The notes below the pieces were generated by a model, which ran no database searches, was not told where the DNA came from, and saw only the letters and a program-made list of their open reading frames with translations. Of a stretch of DNA of 64,000 nucleotides, positions 35,838-43,922 are shown piece by piece; position 1 is the first letter of the stretch; each line of letters starts with the position of its first letter. This DNA comes from an uncultured Dorea sp. (GTDB lineage: Bacteria; Bacillota; Clostridia; Lachnospirales; Lachnospiraceae), in contig CAMBRQ010000002.1 in NCBI GenBank assembly GCA_945870325.1, positions 95,139-159,138 of the forward strand, written 5' to 3'. The position numbers and the translations under genes were made by a program.

Positions 35838-36050
35838 ATGCCATTAAGGAATCATCTGAAAGAATATCGTGCCAGGCTGGGACTCAACCAGACAGAACTG
35901 GGGAAGAAAAGCGGCGTCTCCCGTCAAACTATCAGTTTGATTGAAAGAGGAGATTATTCACCGTCAGTCACACTGGCATTAAAACTTGCGAAGATCTGCG
36001 GAGTAACCGTAGAAGACATATTTTCATATGAAGAGGAGGATGTGGAATGA
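35838..36050 (+). CDS. Short XRE-family regulator (YozG-like)
   Basis: A 70-residue protein that is almost only a helix-turn-helix: RLGLNQTELGKKSGVSRQTI then SLIERGDYSPSVTLALKLAK. Such mini-regulators commonly head operons with DUF3169-type membrane proteins and ABC-2 exporters, as here. The start follows AGAGGGGG. It overlaps the next gene by 4 bases. Autoregulation through the half-site array upstream is inferred. Confidence 0.88.
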   Translation: MPLRNHLKEYRARLGLNQTELGKKSGVSRQTISLIERGDYSPSVTLALKLAKICGVTVEDIFSYEEEDVE

Positions 36051-36814
36051 AGACTTATCTGAAATATGCACTGAAATTACTTGTATGCATCTGTATCGGT
36101 GCAGTATTGGGAGCCGCGATTGCTTTTATTGATGTAAGTGAATGGGATAGGTATGCCGGGATAATACAGGGTATCATTCGCAATCATCTTTTTATGCTGC
36201 TGATTCTTTTGACGATTGCTTCGATCGTAACCGGTGAATTGACGTTGAAGAGAATGCGGAGATTGGGGGAAGAGTTCCCAGATGCGGAAGATGAGCGGGG
36301 CGATGAGATCGAGTATGAATTGGAACATATAGGCAGCATTGGCTTAATCGGAACTACGACAATCATGGTGGTATCCATTTTCGTGCTTGCGACGGTGTAT
36401 TCCATGTCTTATATAGGTCGTGTTGTCAGCGCAGGCGATGAAAATCTTATGCTGTCTTTTGGCATTTTTATTGCTCTTAATATATACAACGGCTATTGGC
36501 AGATGCGTTATGTAAAGACAATCCAGCGGATCTATCCTGACAAGAAAGCCGATCCGACATCAGGGGAATTCCAGAAACAGTGGCTTGAGAATTGTGATGA
36601 GGCGGAACGGGAGATGATTTATCAGGCTGCTTATAAGACATATCTCCGTCTGAACAGGGTGATGCCTGTATTGACAGTCTTTGCCATGCTGGGGAATCTG
36701 ATGTGGAATACAGGGATTCTTGCTGTGCTGCTGCTTGGTATTGTCTGGATTACGCTGGTGGTTACTTATTGTCGGGCATGTACAAAAATGAAAGGAACGA
36801 AACTAAATATATGA
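36047..36814 (+). CDS. DUF3169 family membrane protein
   Basis: A 255-residue protein with about five or six membrane helices: two near the N terminus, two in the middle around TTTIMVVSIFVLATVYSMSYIG, and two at the C terminus. A charged segment PDKKADPTSGEFQKQWLENC is typical of DUF3169. Function unknown; it is co-encoded with small XRE regulators and ABC exporters in many Firmicutes. It overlaps both neighbours by 4 bases, so it belongs to one operon. Confidence 0.8.
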   Translation: MKTYLKYALKLLVCICIGAVLGAAIAFIDVSEWDRYAGIIQGIIRNHLFMLLILLTIASIVTGELTLKRMRRLGEEFPDAEDERGDEIEYELEHIGSIGLIGTTTIMVVSIFVLATVYSMSYIGRVVSAGDENLMLSFGIFIALNIYNGYWQMRYVKTIQRIYPDKKADPTSGEFQKQWLENCDEAEREMIYQAAYKTYLRLNRVMPVLTVFAMLGNLMWNTGILAVLLLGIVWITLVVTYCRACTKMKGTKLNI

Positions 36815-37728
36815 AATTGGAAGTAAAAGATTTGACGAAAATATTCGGAGAACGGGAAGTGCTTCACGGTATCTCGTTTTCTGTAGAGAGTGGCAGTGCT
36901 CTTGGATTATTAGGGAGAAATGGTGCAGGAAAGACAACGACGATTCGTATACTGATGGATGTATTTAAAAGCAACAGTGGAACAATTCTTCTGGACGGGA
37001 AGCCATTTTGTCCACGGGAGCATCAGATTGGCTATCTGCCGGAGGAACGAGGACTCTATCCTAAGAAAACGGTCAGCGAGCAACTGATCTATCTGGGAAT
37101 GCTCAGAGGCTTGGATGCGAAAAAGGCTAAGGAACAGACGAAGAAATGGCTTAAGCGCATGGGTGTGGAAGAATATGAGAATCGGAAATTAGAGACATTA
37201 TCCAAAGGAAATCAGCAGAAAGTACAACTCGCACAGACACTGCTATGTGACCCTGATATCATTATCCTGGATGAGCCGTTTTCCGGCCTTGATCCCGTGA
37301 ATTCCCAGATTCTAAAGGATGTGATAAGGGAGCAGATACAGCAGAGAAAACTGGTCATCTTCTCCAGTCACCAGATGAGTTATGTGGAGGAGTTTTGTGA
37401 GGAGATTGCGATTTTGAATCATGGTGAGATCGTGCTTTTCGGAGATCTGAGAGAGATTAAGAGAGAATTCGGGCGGGATCGCCTGGTATTATCAAGTCTG
37501 GCAGAGAGCCCGGTTGAATTGGCTGAACGATTGGAGATGGGATATGCAGATATTCTGGAAGTGGAGAAGATACAAAAAGATCGTGTGATTATCCGTAAGA
37601 ATCATCCGAAGAATAAGAATGCGATTCTGAAACGGCTGGTAGAGGAAGAGGTGGAGTTAGAGTTCTTCGGGCTATATGAGCCGTCTCTTAATGATATTTT
37701 TGTAGAAAAGGCAGGTGATGAGGCATGA
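36811..37728 (+). CDS. ABC transporter ATPase (NatA/ABC-2 exporter type)
   Basis: A 305-residue ATPase: Walker A GLLGRNGAGKTTT, Q-loop region GYLPEERGLYPKKT, signature LSKGNQQKVQ, Walker B IIILDEPFSGLDP, and a C-terminal DUF4162-like domain. The YLPEERGLY form is characteristic of the NatA branch (sodium or peptide export). The ATG at 36811 overlaps the previous stop (ATGA). The permease follows with a 4-base overlap. Confidence 0.92.
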   Translation: MKLEVKDLTKIFGEREVLHGISFSVESGSALGLLGRNGAGKTTTIRILMDVFKSNSGTILLDGKPFCPREHQIGYLPEERGLYPKKTVSEQLIYLGMLRGLDAKKAKEQTKKWLKRMGVEEYENRKLETLSKGNQQKVQLAQTLLCDPDIIILDEPFSGLDPVNSQILKDVIREQIQQRKLVIFSSHQMSYVEEFCEEIAILNHGEIVLFGDLREIKREFGRDRLVLSSLAESPVELAERLEMGYADILEVEKIQKDRVIIRKNHPKNKNAILKRLVEEEVELEFFGLYEPSLNDIFVEKAGDEA

Positions 37729-38948
37729 AACAATTCATGACGGTATTAAGATTCGAACTGAATAACTATTTTAAGAATAAAAGTTTTGTGATAACAACGG
37801 CGGTGCTGGCAGTTTTACTTGCGGCAGTGATTATTGTGCCTACGTTGATTCCTGGTCTGCTTGGCGATGATTCGAGTGGAGAAGATGCGAAAGAGAACAT
37901 GGAAAAAATGGGAATCTGCGTCCAAACGGAGGAGATTCGGGATATGAACTCTCTGCTTACAGTATTTCCTGCAAAATGGACTGAATTTGCAGATGAAAAA
38001 GAACTGAAACAGGCAGTAGAAACGGAAGAAATTGAAGCGGGATTCGTACTTAAGGATGGATATCAGGTTACCTATGTGGTGAATAATCTTTCTATTAGTG
38101 ATACATTGTCAGAGCAGTTTGGAATGGCGCTGAATCAGTACCGTAAGCAACAGTATCTTGTGGAACTGGGATTAAGTCCGGAAGAAGCGGCGAATCTGGA
38201 GAATGCAGCAGTTACGGTGGTTCCGGAGATTCTTGGGAAAAATAGCGCTCGCAATTATGGATATACGTATATTTTGATCTTTGTTGTGTATTTTCTGATT
38301 CTATTCTATGGGCAGATGATAGCGACATCTGTTACAACGGAGAAGAGTAACCGGGCGATCGAGATTCTGGTTACAAGCGTGAATTCTAACAGTCTGATCT
38401 TCGGTAAAGTGTTGGCAGGAGCAATTGCTGGTATCATACAGGCGGCAGTAATCCTGGGAAGCGGATTCCTGTCATATCATACATTTGGAGAGAAGTGGGG
38501 AGGACTTTTAGACTTCCTGTTTGAGATACCTGTCAGAGTATTGGTAACTTATATTTTCTTTGCGCTTATGAGTTATCTTTTGTATGCATTCATCTTCGGA
38601 ATGCTGGGGGCGATGGTGTCTAAGACAGAGGATATCAGCAAGAGTTCAACACCGATTACGATGATTTATGTTGCTTCGTTCCTGGTTGCGATTTTCGGGA
38701 TGTCTGACAGCGACGGAATGCTGATAAAAGTTGCGTCTTTCATACCATTTACCTCCGGAAATGCAATGTTCATTCGAGTATCTATGGGAAGTGTGGCAGT
38801 CTGGGAGATACTGTTATCAGGAGGCTTGCTGCTTCTAAGCTGCGTTGTGGCGGGAATCCTGGCGGCGAAGATCTTCCGGTTTGGGACACTGCATTATGGG
38901 AATCCGATTAAGTTTAAGACGGCTTTGAAGAATGTACGGGGGAAATAA
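37725..38948 (+). CDS. ABC-2 type permease (NatB-like)
   Basis: A 407-residue membrane protein: first helix at about residues 20-42, a large extracytoplasmic domain (about 45-175), then five or six helices with the typical MIATSVTTEKSNRAIEILVTSV motif. It is the membrane half of the exporter with the preceding ATPase. Its TAA stop is adjacent to the left terminus of foldback element B, and no separate terminator is present. Confidence 0.92.
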   Translation: MKQFMTVLRFELNNYFKNKSFVITTAVLAVLLAAVIIVPTLIPGLLGDDSSGEDAKENMEKMGICVQTEEIRDMNSLLTVFPAKWTEFADEKELKQAVETEEIEAGFVLKDGYQVTYVVNNLSISDTLSEQFGMALNQYRKQQYLVELGLSPEEAANLENAAVTVVPEILGKNSARNYGYTYILIFVVYFLILFYGQMIATSVTTEKSNRAIEILVTSVNSNSLIFGKVLAGAIAGIIQAAVILGSGFLSYHTFGEKWGGLLDFLFEIPVRVLVTYIFFALMSYLLYAFIFGMLGAMVSKTEDISKSSTPITMIYVASFLVAIFGMSDSDGMLIKVASFIPFTSGNAMFIRVSMGSVAVWEILLSGGLLLLSCVVAGILAAKIFRFGTLHYGNPIKFKTALKNVRGK

Positions 38949-39706
38949 TGGGAATTTAATTCATGAAGAGTAATTTGTAAGGTGTACGGCAGAGAGGGGA
39001 GTATGGTGGTTCTTATCCGACTCCAATCGCCTACAAACCACCATACTCCCCCTTTCTGCCTGACATTCTTATGTGTGACTCTTCATGAACGGGGAGGATT
39101 CCTGACTGGGGTGCGTGGGGCACGGTGTTGGATAAATAACAGATTGGAAATGGAACGGATGTGAGGGAGAACTGGGCGAGTGATCGCTTTGTATATGTAT
39201 TGTGAAGTAAACAGTAGTTTCTTTCTTGGCCATTACATACCGCAGAACGCTTCTTTTTTGGCAAGGCATGTAAAAATGCGTAGATTAACTTGTAATTTGT
39301 GCCATATTACATACTGCAGGACAAGTTTATTGTAATAAGGTATGTAAAAACACATAGAAATACACTTCTAATCGCCTTATTTTACATACCGTTGGACATT
39401 TTCATGTGAACGAGGTATGTAAAGTTACTTTCTAAGATATATGATAGCCGACTTCCCTCTCCCTGCTCTCTTTACACGCCCACTCTGCTATCTTTCACAA
39501 AGTGTTTCTCCACGTGCACACCCTGTTATCCATCCAAAACGTTCCACGCACGCTCCGTCAGGAATCCTCCCCGTTCATTAAGAGTTACACACGGAGAATG
39601 TCAGGCATAGAGGGGAGATTGGATGGTTCAGTGTCGTAGAAGAGCCGTACAATCTCCCCTCTATGCCGTACACTCTTGAACAACTCTTCAAGAACCAAAT
39701 TCCCAT
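38948..39706. repeat. Large foldback element, copy B
   Basis: A 759-bp member of the same family as the elements at 19893 and 47372. Termini: ATGGGAATTT (38948-38957) and AAATTCCCAT (39697-39706). The left-arm hairpin is 38988-39060 with a 24-bp stem and the loop TTCTTATCCGACTCCAATCG and onward. The right-arm hairpin has a perfect 18-bp stem (39604-39621 with 39650-39667). Inner flanks TGACATTCTTATG and CGGAGAATGTCAGG keep the family pattern. This copy lacks the branched inserts of the other two. Its centre carries three tandem hairpins at 39228-39430. It has no convincing coding frame. Confidence 0.83.
39228..39430. repeat. Three tandem 74-75-bp hairpin units inside element B
   Basis: TTACATAC occurs at 39233, 39307 and 39382, each followed about 25 bases later by (G/T)CATGTAA or GTATGTAA (39266, 39340, 39415). 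Each unit is therefore an inverted repeat with a variable loop, repeated with a 74- to 75-base period. Confidence 0.75.
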
Positions 39707-39756
39707 TTTTTACAGATGTGGAATATGCAGAAGTTTCACAGAGATACCTGCTATAC

Positions 39757-39785
39757 TTGACATCTTACAGAAAAACCAGCAAAAT
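39757..39785 (+). promoter_or_regulatory. Probable promoter of the ABC-F gene
   Basis: A perfect TTGACA (39757-39762), 17 bases, CAAAAT (39780-39785; 4 of 6). It lies just outside the right end of element B and about 80 bases before the start codon. Confidence 0.45.
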
Positions 39786-39867
39786 AGATGTGTAGATGCC
39801 AAAGCAGCATCCAGTTAGATAAAGAAAACAAAAAGATAAATTTTAAGAAGATAAAGGAAAATAAAAC

Positions 39868-41688
39868 ATGAACTTACTTACAATGGAGCATATTACCCAA
39901 TCCTACACCGACAGGATACTCCTCGATGATGTAGGATTCAGCATCAATGAACGGGAGAAGATTGGTGTCATCGGAATTAATGGAATGGGCAAATCCACGC
40001 TTCTGAAAGTAGCAGCAGGGATTGAGCCTTATGATTCCGGCAAGATCAGTATGGGGAACCAGGTGAAGATCTGCTATTTGCCTCAGACTCCCGTGTTTGC
40101 GGAAGGAATTACCGTATTAAAGGCAGCCATAGAGGGCAATGTGAATGAGATGAACCAGTGGACCATCGAGGCAGATGCTAAGTCCATGTTGAATCAGTTG
40201 GGATTCACAGATTATGATGAACGTATAGAGCATATGTCCGGCGGGCAGAAGAAACGGGTGGCGCTTGTGAATGCGCTTCTGACTCCGGCGGATATCCTGG
40301 TATTGGACGAGCCGACCAACCACCTGGATAATGCGATGTCTGAATGGCTGGAGGAATACTTGATTCAGTTCAGAGGAGCGATTCTGATGGTAACCCATGA
40401 TCGGTATTTCTTAGATCGCGTGGCAAATCGGATTGTAGAAGTGGATCAGGGGAAACTATACAGTTATCCGGGCAATTATTCGGAATTCGTCCGACTGAAA
40501 GAAGAACGACAGAATATGGCACTAGCTACGGAACGTAAACGTAAGAGCCTGCTTCGGACAGAACTTGAATGGTTAAGTCGTGGAGCGAGGGCGAGAAGTA
40601 CGAAGCAGAAAGCGCATATTGACCGTATCAAAGCTATGCAGGAGATTAAGGATATACAGGAAGAAAAACGGATATTGCTGGATTCTGTAGCATCCCGCAT
40701 GGGGAATAAGACCATTGAACTATCCGATATCAGTAAGTCTTATGGAGAGAAGAAACTGATCAAGGGTTACAATTATATTTTCCTGAAAAATGACAGAATT
40801 GGAATTATCGGTCCGAATGGCTGTGGGAAGACGACGCTGCTTAAGATGATTCATGGTAATGTCAAGCCGGATACCGGTATGATTGAGATTGGTCAGACCA
40901 TTCGCATAGGATATTTTTCTCAGGAAAATGAATATATGGATGATTCGATGAAGGTAATCGACTATGTAAAAGAGGTTGGAGAGTATATCACGACTTCTGA
41001 AGGGAAGATTACGGCGGCACAGATGCTTGAGAATTTCCTCTTCGATGGAACGATGCAGTGGTCGAAGATTGAGAAGTTATCAGGAGGAGAGAAGCGCAGA
41101 TTATATCTGCTTCGAGTTCTGATGAGTTCTCCGAATGTGCTGATCTTAGATGAGCCGACCAACGATCTGGATATTCAGACCTTGACGATTCTGGAGGATT
41201 ATCTGGATCGGTTTGACGGAATCATTATTATCGTGTCTCATGATCGGTATTTCCTGGATCGTACGGTTAGCCGTATCTTTTCTTTTGAAGGGGGTGGAAG
41301 GGTCCGCCAGTTTGAAGGAGGGTATTCGGACTATCTGATCCGTAAGGAATTGGAGGGATTGCCGGAAGATGAGGGACAGTCTGGACGAAAGCCGGGAGGA
41401 GATAAAAAAACTGTTGCAGGAGAGAATACTTGGAAGCAACATGAAAAGAAGTTGAAATTCACCTATAAAGAGCAGAAAGAATTTGAGACGATTGATGATG
41501 ATATTGCGGTATTAGAAGAAAAAATCGAAGAATTAGACAGCCAGATTGCAGCCAATGTTACGAATTCTGCCAGACTAAATGAATTATTGAAGGAAAAAGA
41601 AGAAGCAGAGCAGCAATTGGAAGAGAAGATGGACAGATGGGTATATCTAAATGATCTGAATGAGCAGATCCAGCAGTCTAAGAAGTAA
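39868..41688 (+). CDS. ABC-F family ATPase (Uup-like)
   Basis: A 606-residue protein of two ABC ATPase domains with no membrane part. Walker A motifs are GINGMGKST and GPNGCGKTT; signatures are MSGGQKKR and LSGGEKRR; Walker B motifs are LVLDEPTNHLD and LILDEPTNDLD. The inter-domain linker (about residues 210-290, Arg/Lys-rich) and a C-terminal coiled coil (about 530-600) match the Uup subgroup. ABC-F proteins act on the ribosome; Uup also binds branched DNA. Antibiotic protection is possible but not indicated. Confidence 0.93.
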   Translation: MNLLTMEHITQSYTDRILLDDVGFSINEREKIGVIGINGMGKSTLLKVAAGIEPYDSGKISMGNQVKICYLPQTPVFAEGITVLKAAIEGNVNEMNQWTIEADAKSMLNQLGFTDYDERIEHMSGGQKKRVALVNALLTPADILVLDEPTNHLDNAMSEWLEEYLIQFRGAILMVTHDRYFLDRVANRIVEVDQGKLYSYPGNYSEFVRLKEERQNMALATERKRKSLLRTELEWLSRGARARSTKQKAHIDRIKAMQEIKDIQEEKRILLDSVASRMGNKTIELSDISKSYGEKKLIKGYNYIFLKNDRIGIIGPNGCGKTTLLKMIHGNVKPDTGMIEIGQTIRIGYFSQENEYMDDSMKVIDYVKEVGEYITTSEGKITAAQMLENFLFDGTMQWSKIEKLSGGEKRRLYLLRVLMSSPNVLILDEPTNDLDIQTLTILEDYLDRFDGIIIIVSHDRYFLDRTVSRIFSFEGGGRVRQFEGGYSDYLIRKELEGLPEDEGQSGRKPGGDKKTVAGENTWKQHEKKLKFTYKEQKEFETIDDDIAVLEEKIEELDSQIAANVTNSARLNELLKEKEEAEQQLEEKMDRWVYLNDLNEQIQQSKK

Positions 41689-41769
41689 GTGGGTTCATCC
41701 ATAAAAATTGACTGACAGGCAGGAGATATTAGACAGATATTTGAGACAGAAAGAGGGAAGATATAGATT

Positions 41770-43137
41770 ATGAAGCGGTTATTTCGTGGAGGAACCGTGG
41801 TAAGCGGGGATGGTTTGAAGAAGTTAGATGTCCTGGTCAAGGGAGAGAAGATTCTTGCTATGGGAGAGAAACTGGCATTCCGGGATGTGGAGGTCATCGA
41901 TGTGAGAGGAAAGCTATTGCTTCCGGGATTCGTGGATTCCCATATTCATATGGATCAGGAAGTGTCGGGGATTCTGACAGCGGATGGAATGGAGACGGGC
42001 ACCAAAGCAGAACTGGCAGGTGGGACGACCTGCGTAGTAGATTATGCAGTACAGGAATCCGGGAAGTCTCTTGAAGAGGTAGTGAATCATAGAAGGATGA
42101 TGACAGAAGGAAAAGTAAGTTGTGATTATGCGCTCCACCTTGTGCTGACAGAATGGAATGAAGAAATAAGCGAAGAACTGGGGCATATTGTGGAAGAAGG
42201 GATTCATTCGTTTCGTCTGTATATGCCGGAAGATACGATGACTTTGGATGATCAGAGTATTTATGAGATGCTGGCAAGAGTGAAGGAATTGGGCGGTATC
42301 GCGGGTTTTCAGTGTGAGAATCGAGGAATCATAGCAGCGCGCATGGAGGAAGTGGCAAGGGAAAAGGGTTCAAGAACTTTGATATCGGACTATCCTTATG
42401 CAAGACCTGTATGGGCAGAAGTTGAGACGATTGGAAGAATATTGAAGATTGCCAGGTGTGTGGATACCCCGGTTGTAATTGTGAACTTAAGTTCCAAGGA
42501 AGGATATGAAGAGATACGGCGGGCGAGGGAAAGCGGGCAGACAGTCTATGTAGAGACGTCTATGCCATATTTATTCATGGATGAAAGTAAATATATATTA
42601 GAGAATCAGGAAGCGGTCCGCTATCTGACGGTGCCGCCGCTTCGGGGAGAGGAAGATAGGGAAACTCTGTGGAAAGCGTTAAAAGAGGATACGGTGCAGG
42701 CAGTCGCATCCGATCACTGGGGATTTACGGACAGTCAGAAAGCGGAAGGAGCAGAGGATTTTGCCGGGATGACATATGGGATGCCAGGAGCAGAGGAAAG
42801 ACCGGCACTGATGCATTACAAGGGTGTCGGAGAAGGAATGATTACCATGGAGCAGATGTGTAAACTGCTTTCGGAGAATCCTGCCAGACTTTGTCATCTC
42901 TATCCGCAAAAAGGAGCGATCGCACCGGGAAGTGATGCGGACATCGTAGTGTGGAATCCTGAAACCGAATGGAAAGTGGAAGCGGAAAAGCAGCAGTCTG
43001 CCTGTGGATATAGTCTGTATGAAGGGACTAAGTTAAAAGGAAGGGCTGAGCAGGTGTATCTGCGAGGGAATCTAGTCGCAGAAGATGGGCAGATTAGAGA
43101 AGCATATGCTGGTCAATATATAGAAGCGGGCAGATGA
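41770..43137 (+). CDS. Hydantoinase/dihydropyrimidinase-like amidohydrolase with altered metal ligands
   Basis: A 455-residue TIM-barrel amidohydrolase aligning well with D-hydantoinases. DSHIHMD supplies H58 and H60 and SDHWGFT supplies D315, all at their family positions. Three other metal ligands differ: the carbamylated lysine is R149 (HSFRLYMPED), the next histidine is Q181 (GFQCENRG), and the third is N239 (VIVNLSSKEG). The canonical two-metal centre should therefore not form; it may be a one-metal enzyme or a non-catalytic protein. It lies 3 bases from yqeC and near yqeB, so it belongs to the selenium-dependent molybdenum hydroxylase group of purine/pyrimidine catabolism. Confidence 0.85.
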   Translation: MKRLFRGGTVVSGDGLKKLDVLVKGEKILAMGEKLAFRDVEVIDVRGKLLLPGFVDSHIHMDQEVSGILTADGMETGTKAELAGGTTCVVDYAVQESGKSLEEVVNHRRMMTEGKVSCDYALHLVLTEWNEEISEELGHIVEEGIHSFRLYMPEDTMTLDDQSIYEMLARVKELGGIAGFQCENRGIIAARMEEVAREKGSRTLISDYPYARPVWAEVETIGRILKIARCVDTPVVIVNLSSKEGYEEIRRARESGQTVYVETSMPYLFMDESKYILENQEAVRYLTVPPLRGEEDRETLWKALKEDTVQAVASDHWGFTDSQKAEGAEDFAGMTYGMPGAEERPALMHYKGVGEGMITMEQMCKLLSENPARLCHLYPQKGAIAPGSDADIVVWNPETEWKVEAEKQQSACGYSLYEGTKLKGRAEQVYLRGNLVAEDGQIREAYAGQYIEAGR

Positions 43138-43140
43138 TCA

Positions 43141-43896
43141 ATGATAGAAAGTTATGTGGATGGAAGATGGAGAACAGAGAAGTATTTGTCAGAAGCCATT
43201 GGCTGTTCTGATGAGATGGGGCAGGTAATCTCAGTTGTCGGAGCCGGAGGAAAGACTACGGTTATCCGAAGGATGATGAAAGAGGCTGAGAGTAGGAAGG
43301 TTCCAGTGATCGTTACGACAACAACTCATATTCAGGTGATAGAGGCAGATTATTTTCTAGGCACGCCTTCTAAGAAACGTTTAAAACAGATTCTTGCGAA
43401 AGAAGGAAAAGTGTGGATGGGAAGCCCATGCGCCAAAGGGAAATTAGAGTCATTTTCCGGAGAATTCCTTCGGGAAGTGATAGAGATGGTAGAAGAAGCA
43501 GGGATTCTGCTTCTGATAGAGTCGGACGGTGCCAGAGGGCTTCCGTGTAAGGCGCCTGCAGATCATGAGCCGGTGATTCTGCCGGAGTCGGGAAAGGTCT
43601 TGTCGGTGTATGGTTTGGACGCTGTTGGTAAACGAATTGACCAGGTCTGCTTAAGAGAAGAATATGTCTCAGAGATCCTCGGGAAGAACTGTCGCCAGAT
43701 TCTGACTGTTCACGATATTGCTGTATTGGCAAGTGATGGTCGGGGAGGCAGAAAGGATGTGGCAGATTGGATGGATTATCATGTGATTCTGAATAAGGCA
43801 GATGATTCCGGCAGGAGAGAGATTGGAATGCAGATAGCGGAGGAATTAGCGTGGTATGGTATCAGGCAAGTGCATATGACTGCGGAATTAGTATAG
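43141..43896 (+). CDS. yqeC: Selenium cofactor biosynthesis protein YqeC
   Basis: A 251-residue predicted nucleotide-binding protein: P-loop-like ISVVGAGGKTTVIRRMM (about residues 25-42), VTTTTHIQV, and IESDGARGLPCKAPADHEPV. YqeC is found with YqeB in genomes that use selenium-dependent molybdenum hydroxylases (xanthine and nicotinate dehydrogenases), where it is thought to help install the selenium-containing cofactor. No selD or hydroxylase subunit gene is in this window. Confidence 0.88.
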   Translation: MIESYVDGRWRTEKYLSEAIGCSDEMGQVISVVGAGGKTTVIRRMMKEAESRKVPVIVTTTTHIQVIEADYFLGTPSKKRLKQILAKEGKVWMGSPCAKGKLESFSGEFLREVIEMVEEAGILLLIESDGARGLPCKAPADHEPVILPESGKVLSVYGLDAVGKRIDQVCLREEYVSEILGKNCRQILTVHDIAVLASDGRGGRKDVADWMDYHVILNKADDSGRREIGMQIAEELAWYGIRQVHMTAELV

Positions 43897-43922
43897 GTTG
43901 TGATTAGGAGATATTAATATAT

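Noticed and set aside
38982..39269. Short open frames on both strands in element B
   Set aside because: They overlap the hairpin and its flank on both strands, with no start signal or protein-like composition.
39228..39430. CRISPR array
   Set aside because: There are only three units, the repeated parts are short split palindromes rather than 25-40-base repeats, and no cas genes occur.
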